Shown: positions 19,434 to 26,919, numbered from the stretch's first letter. The stretch is DNA of 37,030 nucleotides from Pirellulales bacterium (GCA_028289405.1 JANQPP010000117.1:1-37030); one strand, 5' to 3'. Program-made: numbers and translations. Notes: generated by a model from the letters alone, not told the origin.

Positions 19434-19931
19434 ATGCTGATGGCCGTGGGTGAAGCGCTGGTGGGCGAGGGAAACGAAATCGCCCATATCGATTTGTTGA
19501 TCGGTGAAAAGAGTGGTCCAGTCGGGACCGCGTTCGCCAACGCCCTGGCCCGGCAAAGCGACGGGCATACGAACCTGCTGGCCGTGCTCAGCCCGAACCT
19601 CGCCGTCAAGCCGGCCACGGTGATGGTCACGAAAGTCACTATCAAGGGGATGCGGCAAGCGGTGCAGATGTTTGGCCCCGCCCAAGCCGCCGTCGCCAAG
19701 GCGGTCGCCGATTGCGTGGCCGAAGGAGTGCTCCCCAAGGACAAGGCCGAGGATTGGGTCATCGTCTGCGGCGTGTTCATTCATCCCGAAGCGGCGGACG
19801 ATCGAAAAATCTACGAATACAATCACCAAGCGACCAAGGACGCCATCGCCAACGCCATCAAGGGCAGCCCCACCGCCGACGAAATGGTCGCCGGGAAGGA
19901 GAGCGCCGCGCACCCCTTCCGGGGTTTCTGA
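19434..19931 (+). CDS. fae: Formaldehyde-activating enzyme
   Basis: 165 residues, the usual Fae length. Fae condenses formaldehyde with tetrahydromethanopterin to methylene-H4MPT in the cytoplasm. Family blocks are clear: GEALVGEGNEIAHIDLLIGEKSGPVGTAFANALA with the proposed general-acid His (18 here), HTNLLAVLSPNLAVKPATVMVTKVTIKGMRQAVQMFGPAQAAVAKAVAD, and WVIVCGVFIHPEAADDRKIYEYNHQATKDAI. A GGGGAGAA lies about nine bases before ATG 19434. The next gene encodes the following step of the pathway. H4MPT-linked C1 genes are known from planctomycetes as well as methylotrophic proteobacteria and archaea. Confidence 0.96.
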   Translation: MLMAVGEALVGEGNEIAHIDLLIGEKSGPVGTAFANALARQSDGHTNLLAVLSPNLAVKPATVMVTKVTIKGMRQAVQMFGPAQAAVAKAVADCVAEGVLPKDKAEDWVIVCGVFIHPEAADDRKIYEYNHQATKDAIANAIKGSPTADEMVAGKESAAHPFRGF

Positions 19932-20044
19932 GCGAAGTTCGCCGAATTAGGTAATTCGACATTGCATGGCGGGTCGCGGTTGGCTCCATGGTCCACCGCT
20001 GCCCGCCATTTTTTATGAGGCCGACGTTTTCCAGGAGCTGGTCC

Positions 20045-20908
20045 ATGCCCACCAAAATCCTGCTGCAATTGGACGGCGATCTCCAGCCGAGCGTGTTCGA
20101 CGCGGTCGTCGCGGTGGATGCCGGCGTGGAGCAGCTCTTTCGCCACGGCGGTATCACGCCCGACAACGTCCGTGAACTGGTCCATGGAGCGATGTTCACG
20201 CGCGGACCGGACGATCTCCGTCATACGGCGATTTTCGTGGGCGGATCGGATGCTTCCCTCGCGGAGAAGATCTACGACACGGTGCGGGCTTGCTTCTTCG
20301 GTCCGCTGCGTGTCTCGGTGATGCTCGATCCCAACGGTGCCAACACGACGGCGGCAGCGGCGGTCCTCGCGGCGGAGCGGCATTTGGCTCTCGACGAATC
20401 GACGGCGGTGGTGTTCGGGGCCACCGGTCCGGTCGGTAGCCGGGTGGTGCGTTTGTTGGCCCGCGCCGGCTGCGCGGTGCGTGTCGTGTCTCGGGATCTG
20501 GGCCGCGCCGAGCGGATCGTGGAACAGACCCAAGCCGCCGTTCCCGAGGCGGGGCTTTCGGCTCACGCCGTCCCGCCCGAGGAAGCGCTGCCCAGCGTGC
20601 TGGAGGGTTCGCAGTTCGTTGTCGCGGCGGGGGCGCCCAAGGTGCAACTCTTGTCTCGACAGCAGTGGCAAAGCGTCTCCGGCTTGCAGGTCGCGATCGA
20701 TTTGAACGCCGTCCCCCCTTTGGGCATCGAAGGCATCGAAGTGACCGACAAGGCCGCCTCTCGCGGCGAAGTGACCTGCTACGGCGCGATTGGCGTGGGC
20801 GGAACCAAGATGAAAATCCACCGCGCCGCTCTCCAAACCCTGTTCACCGCTTCCGACCGCCTGCTCGATGCCGAGGAGATCTTCGCCATTGGTCAGGATT
20901 TGAAGTAG
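20045..20908 (+). CDS. NAD(P)-dependent methylene-tetrahydromethanopterin dehydrogenase (MtdB/MtdC type)
   Basis: 287 residues. The family oxidises methylene-H4MPT to methenyl-H4MPT with reduction of NAD(P)+. The N-terminal substrate domain starts MPTKILLQLDGDLQPSVFDAVVAVDAGVEQL and includes MLDPNGANTTAAAAVLAAE. The Rossmann domain starts VVFGATGPVGSRVVRLLARAGCAVRVVSRD (about residue 120), and GVGGTKMKIHRAALQTLF closes the fold. ATG 20045 is chosen because AGGAG stands at 20032-20036; an upstream in-frame ATG at 19988 would add 19 residues of atypical sequence. It is 113 bp after fae and in the same direction, so the pair may form an operon for formaldehyde oxidation or detoxification. Cofactor preference (NAD versus NADP) is not decided. 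Confidence 0.92.
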   Translation: MPTKILLQLDGDLQPSVFDAVVAVDAGVEQLFRHGGITPDNVRELVHGAMFTRGPDDLRHTAIFVGGSDASLAEKIYDTVRACFFGPLRVSVMLDPNGANTTAAAAVLAAERHLALDESTAVVFGATGPVGSRVVRLLARAGCAVRVVSRDLGRAERIVEQTQAAVPEAGLSAHAVPPEEALPSVLEGSQFVVAAGAPKVQLLSRQQWQSVSGLQVAIDLNAVPPLGIEGIEVTDKAASRGEVTCYGAIGVGGTKMKIHRAALQTLFTASDRLLDAEEIFAIGQDLK

Positions 20909-20953
20909 CTTCTTACCGTGTGCGTGACGGGGCGCAACCTTATCGCCCGGCAA

Positions 20954-20980
20954 GGTAGGCGGCAAGCCGCCGTACCCTAC
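20954..20980. repeat. GGTAGGCGGCAAGCCGCC palindromic repeat
   Basis: GGTAGGCGGCAAGCCGCCGT followed by ACCCTAC. The perfect inner stem is GGCGGC/GCCGCC. Confidence 0.8.
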
Positions 20981-20997
20981 TACTGCCAAACTGTAGG

Positions 20998-21015
20998 CTG
21001 GGTGCGAGCACCCAG
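20998..21015. repeat. Palindrome CTGGGTGCGAGCACCCAG
   Basis: A perfect 18-bp inverted repeat of the 20-bp palindrome family, outer pair C-G. Confidence 0.85.
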
Positions 21016-21084
21016 GACACCGGCTCCAGCAAATCGAAACCCGCCACGTGATCAAGGTCATCCATCTCGAGGCGAAGCGAGGCC

Positions 21085-21141
21085 GTCCCTCACTAACGTT
21101 TCGGGCTAGGATGGATCGAAATCCGAAGCGTTAGCGAGGAC
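21085..21141. repeat. 56-bp hairpin repeat, copy 2
   Basis: Arms GTCCCTCACTAACGTTTCGG and CCGAAGCGTTAGCGAGGAC. Here CTAACG pairs with CGTTAG, where other copies have CTGACG/CGTCAG, so a base pair has changed on both sides. Confidence 0.8.
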
Positions 21142-21177
21142 GCCATGGTATCCGAGAAAGGGGACGGAGACACCGTG

Positions 21178-21195
21178 ATGGGTGCGAGCACCCAT
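21178..21195. repeat. Palindrome ATGGGTGCGAGCACCCAT
   Basis: A perfect 18-bp inverted repeat of the same family, outer pair A-T. Confidence 0.85.
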
Positions 21196-21282
21196 CCTAC
21201 CGGCTAATGGCTTTAGGATATGCCGAACATTCGCCGGCCAACACCGAACGAATATGAAAGCGATTTCTTCTAACAAAGTCCA

Positions 21283-21882
21283 ATGACCGAAGCTCGGAAA
21301 CCATCGTGGATCTCTCTTGCCGAGGTGCCCAAGCCGCCACGGTCCCCGTGGTTTTTGATGGAACCACTCCATGAGAAACACGCGGAATTGGACTTTGAAG
21401 CGTTGATGCCATGTCGAATCCGGCTGCGTGAGGAACTCCAATGGGGCAATTGGCCACCGGAGGATTTCACACTCGAGTTAAACCGAGCGGATCTTCGCCG
21501 CCACCACGACGAATTCATGCGAGGCGAGGCGTTTGCCTACACGGTTCTTCGCCATGACCGTTCCCGTTGCCTGGGCTGTGTCTATCTGGAACCGTGTGCC
21601 GAGATCGAGGGTGCCCAGCTTGCGTTCTGGGTCGTCGATGACGCCATCGGCCTCGAAGCGGTTCTCGTCGCTGAAGTGCTCGAGTGGGTTCATCGCGCTT
21701 GGTCCATGAAACGCGTCTTGCTCCCTTTTCGCGAGGAGAACACGCGCGGTATCACACTTGCGCGAAAGTGCGGGTTCAGGGCGATAGCTAGCGCCAACGA
21801 TAGTCCACTTTCCGAACACCGTTGTTTTCTGTCGGAATCCGACATGGGCGAAACGGTGGCTCAGATCCTAGACGACGCATGA
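21283..21882 (+). CDS. GNAT-like acetyltransferase, divergent
   Basis: 199 residues. The pattern fits a GNAT fold: FLMEPLHEKHAELDFEALM at the start, central strands CLGCVYLEPC and GAQLAFWVVDDA, a long helix, and the closing REENTRGITLARKCGFRAIA, like the N-x-x-S/G-x-x-x-x-x-K-x-GF end of GNAT proteins. The acetyl-CoA loop (R/Q-x-x-G-x-G/A) is not clearly preserved; AIGLEAVLVAEVLEWV stands in its place. Enzymatic activity is therefore uncertain. The gene is alone between repeat clusters, in a segment with a second GNAT gene 1.4 kb downstream. Acceptor unknown. Confidence 0.6.
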   Translation: MTEARKPSWISLAEVPKPPRSPWFLMEPLHEKHAELDFEALMPCRIRLREELQWGNWPPEDFTLELNRADLRRHHDEFMRGEAFAYTVLRHDRSRCLGCVYLEPCAEIEGAQLAFWVVDDAIGLEAVLVAEVLEWVHRAWSMKRVLLPFREENTRGITLARKCGFRAIASANDSPLSEHRCFLSESDMGETVAQILDDA

Positions 21883-22007
21883 ATGCGCATCGAGCGCGCG
21901 GATGCCGGCTTGCCAGCAGGTAAGCGAACCGAACACGAGACCAAGGCAAATGGTGATGGCATAATCCATCGTTTTTGTCCAAACAAATTATTCGGAGCGA
22001 ATGTCTC

Positions 22008-22583
22008 GTGCGCAACCAACTACAGACATATTACTTGCCGGAAGACGAAAAAGCGCTGTCGGTGAAACTCCGGCAATTGGCGTCAAGCATATTTTTCATC
22101 GACCATGATGAGGCAGAATCCTCGGACGTGAGGGTCCACTCAGAACTCGGCGCTCGCAAATCCAGATTTGCATACATCTTTGATGCCGAGACCAGCGATT
22201 CCGCAATTGCAACCGCGAGGTGGAAAGAGCTGGTTCGAACAAAGACCGGCGACAACGCCTTGGCTCAGTTCCTGCCTTCTCGGTTGACAACGGAACGCCT
22301 TGACGACGGCAAGAATGTGGAATTGCTTCTGTCTGGTAGGGTGGCCATCATGGGAAGCGGCACGCCAAAACAACAAGCTTTTAAGAAAATCGTGTACAAA
22401 GCAGTCTCCCAAATGTCCACGCCAGAGATCTTTCCGGTATCGCCAACAACACGAGAATTTCTCGGGCCGAAACAGCTTGGGTCGCGTGTCGGTTACCATG
22501 CTTTGGAGTGGTGTAAAGATGATTCGCATCTTCTGCGGCATGTAGCAACTAGGCTGCTTTACGGACTTCCTATGGTCGAATAA
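22008..22583 (+). CDS. Hypothetical protein, not recognised
   Basis: 191 residues from a GTG at 22008 with GGAGCGA about eight bases upstream; the frame can also start at a TTG at 21975. No family was recognised. The protein is soluble, begins RNQLQTYYLPEDEKALSVKLRQ, has a mixed alpha/beta look, and ends with ARHVATRLLYGLPMVE-like residues (LLRHVATRLLYGLPMVE). There is no signal peptide or membrane segment. Base composition is more AT-rich than in neighbours such as fae. It stands alone between a GNAT gene and the AAC(6')-like gene, in an accessory stretch. Confidence 0.55.
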   Translation: MRNQLQTYYLPEDEKALSVKLRQLASSIFFIDHDEAESSDVRVHSELGARKSRFAYIFDAETSDSAIATARWKELVRTKTGDNALAQFLPSRLTTERLDDGKNVELLLSGRVAIMGSGTPKQQAFKKIVYKAVSQMSTPEIFPVSPTTREFLGPKQLGSRVGYHALEWCKDDSHLLRHVATRLLYGLPMVE

Positions 22584-22601
22584 AAGGGGTAGCTACCGTA
22601 G

Positions 22602-22621
22602 CCTGGGTGCTTGCACCCAGG
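22602..22621. repeat. Palindrome CCTGGGTGCTTGCACCCAGG
   Basis: A perfect 20-bp inverted repeat. A half copy (CAAGCACCCAAAC) follows at 22672-22684, just before the start of the AAC(6')-like gene. Confidence 0.85.
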
Positions 22622-22703
22622 AGAAAATGGCGTTTGAAAAGCTGGCCCAGTGAATACCACGGTGTTCGTGGCAAGCACCCAAACTACAGTGACACGGCCC
22701 GCC

Positions 22704-23147
22704 ATGACGATTTCCGTGCAAGCAGTTCGTTCCGAGCAGTTCGACTCGTGGCTCCGGCTGCGCACGGCCATTTATACGGGAGTCGACCATACGTTTCATG
22801 AGCAGGAGATGCGGCAATTCATGGCCGATGATTCCAAAGAGTGCTTCCTCGCGGAAATCGAGGGCGGCGCGGTGTGTGGCATGATCGAGGTGTCGCTCCG
22901 CAACGTCGTGGACGGATGCCTGTCGAGTCCCGTTGGGTATGTCGAAGGCATTTACGTCGATCCTCGTCAGCGGGGTTTGGGCTTGTCACGACAGCTCTTG
23001 CATCGTGCCGAGCAGTGGAGCCGAGAGCAGGGCTGCACGGAAATAGCCACCGACGCCGAACTCGATAACGAGTCGGCTCAACGTTTTCACGAACATCTGG
23101 GGTTCACGGAGACATACCGCATCGTGGAATATCGCAAAAGGCTGTGA
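22704..23147 (+). CDS. Aminoglycoside 6'-N-acetyltransferase-like GNAT protein
   Basis: 147 residues, the length of chromosomal AAC(6')-I enzymes. It has the combination typical of that group: W-L-x-L-R near the start (SWLRLRTAIY), AEIEGGAVCGMIEVSLR, the block SSPVGYVEGIYVDPRQRGLGLSRQLLHRAEQWSREQGCTEIATDAELDNESAQRFHEHLGFTET, and a final VEYRKRL. The acetyl-CoA loop is RQRGLGLS at 88-95. Family members acetylate the 6'-amino group of aminoglycosides, but chromosomal versions may have other natural substrates. ATG 22704 is preferred; the longer frame from 22650 begins inside a repeat. The next gene converges from the other strand. Confidence 0.8.
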   Translation: MTISVQAVRSEQFDSWLRLRTAIYTGVDHTFHEQEMRQFMADDSKECFLAEIEGGAVCGMIEVSLRNVVDGCLSSPVGYVEGIYVDPRQRGLGLSRQLLHRAEQWSREQGCTEIATDAELDNESAQRFHEHLGFTETYRIVEYRKRL

Positions 23148-23151
23148 CGAC

Positions 23152-23184
23152 AAAAAAACGCCGAAGGGCCTGAGCCGTCGGCGT
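23152..23184 (-). terminator. Rho-independent terminator for the TlpA-like gene
   Basis: Read on the minus strand: stem ACGCCGA ... TCGGCGT with extra inner pairs (GGC/GCC), followed by a run of T (plus-strand A run 23152-23158). It lies about 100 bp past the TlpA-like stop codon and just beyond the end of the converging AAC(6')-like gene. Confidence 0.8.
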
Positions 23185-23281
23185 GAGAGATTTGTCGGGC
23201 AAATCGCGGGCGTGCCTAAACTGGTGTCGATAAACGCACCGCTGCCGGTGAGAAGTTCCCGAGGGGCGAGGCGTGGCCAGC

Positions 23282-24529
23282 CTATGGCGCGTTGACTCGA
23301 CCATCGGTCAGCACCGGTTCCGGGGCGTGTGAAGGCACGCCATTTCTCGTGGTCGCTATTCCTTTTTTCAAAAGGTGATCGACCGCCTCCCGCAGGTCAG
23401 GCCCGAAGAGATTCTTGTTGCTAATGACACCTTGCTGGTCCACCACAAAGATCGTCGGCCATGCGCTCACGGCATACCGATCGACAATGTGATTCTCAGC
23501 CGCTGGGTCGTCCCACCAGGACGTAAACCGAATGCCGTGATCCTGGGCCGCTCGAATCGCGTCTTTCAGGGATTCATCTCCATTGACTCCTAACAAAATA
23601 AACGGCTCGTCCTGGAAATGGTCGAGAAGCTGATTCTCCTCGGGAACACGAGACAGGCATGGGCCGCACCATGAAGCCCAAAATGAAATGACGACCACTT
23701 TTCCGCGATGGTCTTCGAGTGCCAGTCGATTGCCCGAGAGGTCTCTGCCGACAATGCTCGGTGCGACCTTTCCGATCTCCAAATAGGACTGCTCAAGCCG
23801 TAAGAGGCGTTCGGCAGCCGCCTCACCCAGCGTTCGAGCACGGTACGCGACCTCGGGAAACTCGCTTTGTATTTTTTTTAAGAGCCGCTTCGCTTCCAAC
23901 CGATCCTCATCTCGATCGGTGGACTGGAAGTACTCGGCAATGACCGGTTCAGGCCGCATCTGTGGAGAAACTTGCATGCGGTCCTTGAAGTCCGCGCGAT
24001 AAACCAGCAAGTCAGCCAGCGCGAAGATGGCCAGCGCACGGGATGTTTCGGACACGTTCGAACGCGCGCCCACGCGCAACAGCTTCTCATAGACGGGATG
24101 GAAACCATACTTGTCATAAATCGTGCCGAGTTTCTCCGCGCGTGGATGATGCACCAGCAGAATTTTCGCGGCGTCGAGGCTGGGCTGGTAGTCTCCGTCA
24201 GAGTATCGCATGACCCACAGCGCGGCCTGCATTCCCACGTTGCTAGAGGGTTGCCGCTGGGCGATGCGTGACATGCCATCAATCGCATCAAACCAATATT
24301 CCTGGAAATCCTCCGCGACACGGTCTTTTTCTTCTAGCGTGGTCGCGGCGATGATCGCCTTGCCGAATGCCTGGCGGCGCTTTTCATGCCGCGCTTTCAG
24401 GTCTACAAGATCCTGTTCGGTTGTCGCGTGGCCATGAGGCACGGCGGCATCCCGCGCCTGAACGTCCAAGCCGCGACCGCATAGCAAAATCAAAAGGATC
24501 TCCGGTATGACGCAGCGATGGTTAAGCAT
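23282..24529 (-). CDS. Secreted TlpA-like thioredoxin-fold protein
   Basis: 415 residues from ATG 24529, which has GAGGA eight bases upstream; the frame also allows an ATG at 24565 with no signal-like leader. The N-terminus, MLNHRCVIPEILLILLCGRGLDVQA, is a probable signal peptide. Residues 30-260 are helical, resembling the N-terminal domains of planctomycete TlpA proteins. The C-terminal domain is AhpC/TSA-thioredoxin type: VAPSIVGRDLSGNRLALEDHRGKVVVISFWASWCGPCLSRVPEEN with the redox pair WCGPC near 287-291, then the cis-Pro region SAWPTIFVVDQQGVI. It probably acts in the periplasm as a thiol reductant or disulfide exchanger. It is a single-gene unit with its own terminator. Confidence 0.88.
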   Translation of the reverse strand: MLNHRCVIPEILLILLCGRGLDVQARDAAVPHGHATTEQDLVDLKARHEKRRQAFGKAIIAATTLEEKDRVAEDFQEYWFDAIDGMSRIAQRQPSSNVGMQAALWVMRYSDGDYQPSLDAAKILLVHHPRAEKLGTIYDKYGFHPVYEKLLRVGARSNVSETSRALAIFALADLLVYRADFKDRMQVSPQMRPEPVIAEYFQSTDRDEDRLEAKRLLKKIQSEFPEVAYRARTLGEAAAERLLRLEQSYLEIGKVAPSIVGRDLSGNRLALEDHRGKVVVISFWASWCGPCLSRVPEENQLLDHFQDEPFILLGVNGDESLKDAIRAAQDHGIRFTSWWDDPAAENHIVDRYAVSAWPTIFVVDQQGVISNKNLFGPDLREAVDHLLKKGIATTRNGVPSHAPEPVLTDGRVNAP

Positions 24530-24798
24530 TTTGATTCCTCGATCGAGGCGAAGGACGGCTAGCAACCATGATCACGGAGCCGAAGCCGAGAGGGTTAGCA
24601 TTCAAACGGATCGCATCGGTGGATCAGGAAAACAACATTATTGGGTGCCGGCGGCCAACGTGCGGGCCGCCATTCCTGACAACACGCATGATAACAAACG
24701 AATTTGCGAGAGTCTCGCATCTACCGCATAGCGGCGATTCGGGCCGGGCATTCAGGCGGCCAGCAGTGCCGTACGATTGGGGAAATGTTGGTGTCCAT

Positions 24799-24827
24799 GG
24801 TAGGGTACGGTGGCTTGCCGCTTACCA
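24799..24827. repeat. GGTAGGGTACGG...GCCGCTTACC palindromic repeat
   Basis: The GGTAGGCGG family in the opposite orientation: GGTAGGGTACGGTGGCTTGC followed by CGCTTACC. Confidence 0.7.
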
Positions 24828-24855
24828 TCCGGTTGCTATCCACCCAACTCAGATC

Positions 24856-24875
24856 CCTGGGTGCGAGCACCCAGG
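24856..24875. repeat. Palindrome CCTGGGTGCGAGCACCCAGG
   Basis: A perfect 20-bp inverted repeat, followed by GCTACA as at 26571-26590. Confidence 0.85.
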
Positions 24876-24905
24876 CTACAAGACTTACGGGTTCCAGCAA
24901 ATCGA

Positions 24906-25044
24906 AACCCGACGCGTCAGCGAGGAACGCCACGGTAACCGCGCGCGTGATTGGCCATAGTCCTCGTTTCATCAATATGTGCGTTTGGATGAGTATTCAC
25001 ACCAGGCGGAGGATTGAGATTCTCACTCGCTTACGCTTCGTGTT
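24906..25044. repeat. ~135-bp element with inverted ends, copy 1
   Basis: The left end AACCCGACGCGTCAGCGAGG and the right end CACTCGCTTACGCTTCGTGT are imperfect inverted repeats. The interior (CCTCGTTTCATC, ATGTGCGTT, GCGGAGGAT and so on) is shared with 26695-26829. It may be a small non-autonomous mobile element; no transposase is nearby. Confidence 0.75.
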
Positions 25045-25119
25045 GGGATATGCGTATCGGTGCCACTGCTGACTTGCCAGCAGTGCGAGAAGCCAGACCG
25101 TACTGCTGCCAGGCTGTCG

Positions 25120-25139
25120 CCTGGGTGCTCGCACCCAGG
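25120..25139. repeat. Palindrome CCTGGGTGCTCGCACCCAGG
   Basis: A perfect 20-bp inverted repeat, identical to 1978-1997. Confidence 0.85.
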
Positions 25140-25187
25140 ACAAGGGGCGTGGAGATTCGGAGATGGTGGCCAGCACCCTGCTACAGG

Positions 25188-25655
25188 CTACGGCGCTTCG
25201 AAAGGCCAAGAGCGGTCGTTGTTGGCGGCCTCGATTCGCTGGGCCAAGTCGGCCGCGGATTCCGCGCTCGCCTGTTCGCACCAGGGCATTTTTGTCGCGA
25301 GGTAGGTGGGCAGAGAGAGAATGCCCAGGACGAGCATGCATTGGAGCTGGGGAATTCTACCCGGGTCGACCTGCTCGGTCGGATTGAACAAGGCATTCGC
25401 CGCGCCGAACCCCAGGAAAAACAGGATCAGCGTAGCCGCGCGGAGGTAGGCCACGACGACCGACTTCGTATGCAAGCCGAGCGGCACGCCGGTGAAATCG
25501 TGCCGCTGCTCGCCGGTCACGAAGTACGATTCGTAGGGAATCAGCGGGATCCAGAACAGGTGGCCGAACTTCGTGGCGACGTGTCCCGCACCGGCGATCT
25601 CATCGACTTTGCCATAGAGCCGAGTTCCCCAGACGACCATTGTTCGCAGTTCCAT
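25188..25655 (-). CDS. Small membrane protein of unknown function
   Basis: 155 residues. The N-terminal part VVWGTRLYGKVDEIAGAGHVATKFGHLFWIPLIPYESYFV looks like a conserved module seen in planctomycete and other bacterial membrane proteins, but I cannot name the family. Two hydrophobic segments follow, about 70-90 (LRAATLILFFLGFGAANALF) and 105-120 (LQCMLVLGILSLPTYLA). A short cytoplasmic-type tail ends PFEAP. No ribosome site stands out before ATG 25655; ATG 25640 is an alternative. The gene diverges from the DUF3592-like gene to its right. Confidence 0.65.
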   Translation of the reverse strand: MELRTMVVWGTRLYGKVDEIAGAGHVATKFGHLFWIPLIPYESYFVTGEQRHDFTGVPLGLHTKSVVVAYLRAATLILFFLGFGAANALFNPTEQVDPGRIPQLQCMLVLGILSLPTYLATKMPWCEQASAESAADLAQRIEAANNDRSWPFEAP

Positions 25656-25971
25656 TCAGGTTGGGAATAGCAGATCTTCACTTAAGAATGGCCCATTCGC
25701 GGGAACGCCTTTGCAAAGACGATCGGCAAGTTCTCTATTCTCTGGTTTCTTGTCGGCAGTTGTAGTGATTGTCCACGTCGTGACGAGATCGCGGGCTCGT
25801 CCCCTCGCCACACGGTGGGTTCAGGCCATGTCTGGAGAACCTCACCACGCCCATGCCGCTACGCTGAACAGGCTGCTCGCCGAAACGCGCTCTAAATTTG
25901 GAAGAGCCGGCGGTTCGCCGGTTAACATCCAACAGACGACATTACGGTCGAATTACGACGAGGAGCATATG
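25656..25971. other. Intergenic region upstream of the DUF3592-like gene
   Basis: 316 bp. An in-frame extension of the downstream gene runs to 25711 but reads as basic, low-conservation sequence without a ribosome site. A small CCGGCGGTTCGCCGG hairpin is near 25910. Nothing else was recognised. Confidence 0.5.
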
Positions 25972-26481
25972 ATGGGCAGAATCGCGGTTCTCGTGATTGG
26001 AATACTTGTCAGCGGTTTGGGCATCTGGGGCACGGGCAACGCGATTGCCACCTGGGAAGAACCACCCAAACCCAAATCGGACCTCTCCGCCACGGGCATC
26101 GTGACCGGGGTGACCGTCACCGAATTGAAACATGCCATTGGCGTGACGCTCAACAGTTCCTACGAGATGGATTTCAAGTTTCAAGCCGAGGATGGCCAGA
26201 CCTATTTTGGCGAAGAGAACATCACGGAAGCTCAGGCCGGATCGCTCCGTGAAGGGCAAGAGGTCGACGTCAAATACCACTCGAACAACCCCAGCATCAA
26301 TGCCGCGGTGGACTACGGCACGTACATCAGTGTGGACACCTTCAAAACACCCACTTCGCAGGGGCGGCTGCTGATGAGTTTGTTGATCACGGGAATGGGC
26401 GGTTTGATCGTGCTGTACGGCGCGAAATACTACGGCGAAGAAGAACCCAAGAAAGAAGCCGAGTACGCCGCGGCCGCATGA
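25972..26481 (+). CDS. DUF3592-like membrane protein
   Basis: 169 residues from ATG 25972, six bases after AGGAG (25961-25965); an adjacent ATG at 25969 is only three bases away, and the frame extends far upstream without support. There is a first membrane segment at residues 4-24 (VLVIGILVSGLGIWGTGNAI), then a beta-rich domain with ATGIVTGVTVTE ... YEMDFKFQAEDGQTYFGEENITEAQAGSLREGQEVDVKYHSNNPSINAA, the usual DUF3592 pattern. A second membrane segment (LLMSLLITGMGGLIVLYGA) and an acidic, Ala-rich tail follow. Such proteins are membrane-bound with an extracytoplasmic domain; function unknown. Confidence 0.75.
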   Translation: MGRIAVLVIGILVSGLGIWGTGNAIATWEEPPKPKSDLSATGIVTGVTVTELKHAIGVTLNSSYEMDFKFQAEDGQTYFGEENITEAQAGSLREGQEVDVKYHSNNPSINAAVDYGTYISVDTFKTPTSQGRLLMSLLITGMGGLIVLYGAKYYGEEEPKKEAEYAAAA

Positions 26482-26570
26482 CGGGTGAATCGGCTTGTTA
26501 GCGGAAATGTCGGGTGGCAAGCCACCACGACCTACGAATGCTGCGATTCACCGAAACACTAACCCAGATC

Positions 26571-26590
26571 CCCGGGTGCGAGCACCCAGG
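26571..26590. repeat. Palindrome CCCGGGTGCGAGCACCCAGG
   Basis: A 20-bp palindrome family copy with one mismatch in the arms. Confidence 0.8.
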
Positions 26591-26659
26591 CTACACGACT
26601 CCAGCAAATCGAAACCCGACGCGTCAGCGAGGTCATGCATCTCAAGACGAAGCGCGGCC

Positions 26660-26715
26660 GTCCCTCACTGATGTCTCGGGCTGGGATGGATCGCAACCCG
26701 ACGCGTCAGCGAGGA
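26660..26715. repeat. 56-bp hairpin repeat, copy 3
   Basis: Arms GTCCCTCACTGATGTCTCGG and CCCGACGCGTCAGCGAGGA. Its right arm is also the left end of the 135-bp element at 26695. Confidence 0.8.
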
Positions 26716-26829
26716 AAGCCACGGTATCCGCGCGTGTTTGGCCGTGTCCCTCGTTTCATCGAAATGTGCGTTCGGGCGAATATTCGCACTCGGCGGAGGA
26801 TGTGGGATGCTCACTCGCTTACGCGCTGA
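26695..26829. repeat. ~135-bp element with inverted ends, copy 2
   Basis: The left end is AACCCGACGCGTCAGCGAGG and the right end is TCACTCGCTTACGCGCTG. The interior matches 24906-25044 over most of its length. Confidence 0.75.
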
Positions 26830-26845
26830 AATTCACGAGTCGTAG

Positions 26846-26861
26846 CAGCGCGAAAGCCGCT
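26846..26861 (+). repeat. 16-bp repeat CAGCGCGAAAGCCGCT beside the CHAT gene
   Basis: Inverted copy at 29973-29988, on the far side of the CHAT gene. The plus-strand copy sits in its own small hairpin (GTAGC ... GCTAC). Confidence 0.75.
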
Positions 26862-26919
26862 ACACATCACCAATAGCCGCCTTCGAAACGCTTTGTGGCC
26901 AGATTCGGATGGATCGCGG

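Larger units (their letters stand above)
20909..21282. other. Repeat-filled intergenic region
   Basis: 374 bp after the methylene-H4MPT dehydrogenase gene, made up of at least four interspersed repeats in tandem (listed separately). No gene was seen. Confidence 0.7.
24530..25187. other. Long intergenic region rich in interspersed repeats
   Basis: 658 bp between the TlpA-like gene and a small membrane protein gene. From 24799 on it is almost entirely repeats (24799-24827, 24856-24875, 24906-25044, 25120-25139). The part 24566-24798 shows no repeat and no recognised protein. Confidence 0.6.
26482..26919. other. Repeat-filled intergenic region
   Basis: 438 bp between the convergent DUF3592-like and CHAT genes. 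It holds a GGTGGCAAGCCACC palindrome (26515-26528), the 20-bp palindrome, the 56-bp hairpin, the 135-bp element and a 16-bp repeat. No gene was seen. Confidence 0.7.

Noticed and set aside
19823..21061. A 412-codon minus-strand frame opposite fae and the methylene-H4MPT dehydrogenase gene.
   Set aside because: It overlaps two well-identified genes and reads as a low-complexity His/Arg/Gly-rich shadow.
20909..23150. Acetyltransferase genes separated by palindromes, suggestive of an integron cassette array.
   Set aside because: The palindromes are identical across unrelated gaps, lack the GTTRRRY/RYYYAAC core of attC sites, also lie between genes on opposite strands, and no integrase is present.
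24566..24960. A plus-strand frame of 130 codons in the repeat-rich gap.
   Set aside because: Its second half is translated repeat sequence and the first half shows no conserved pattern.
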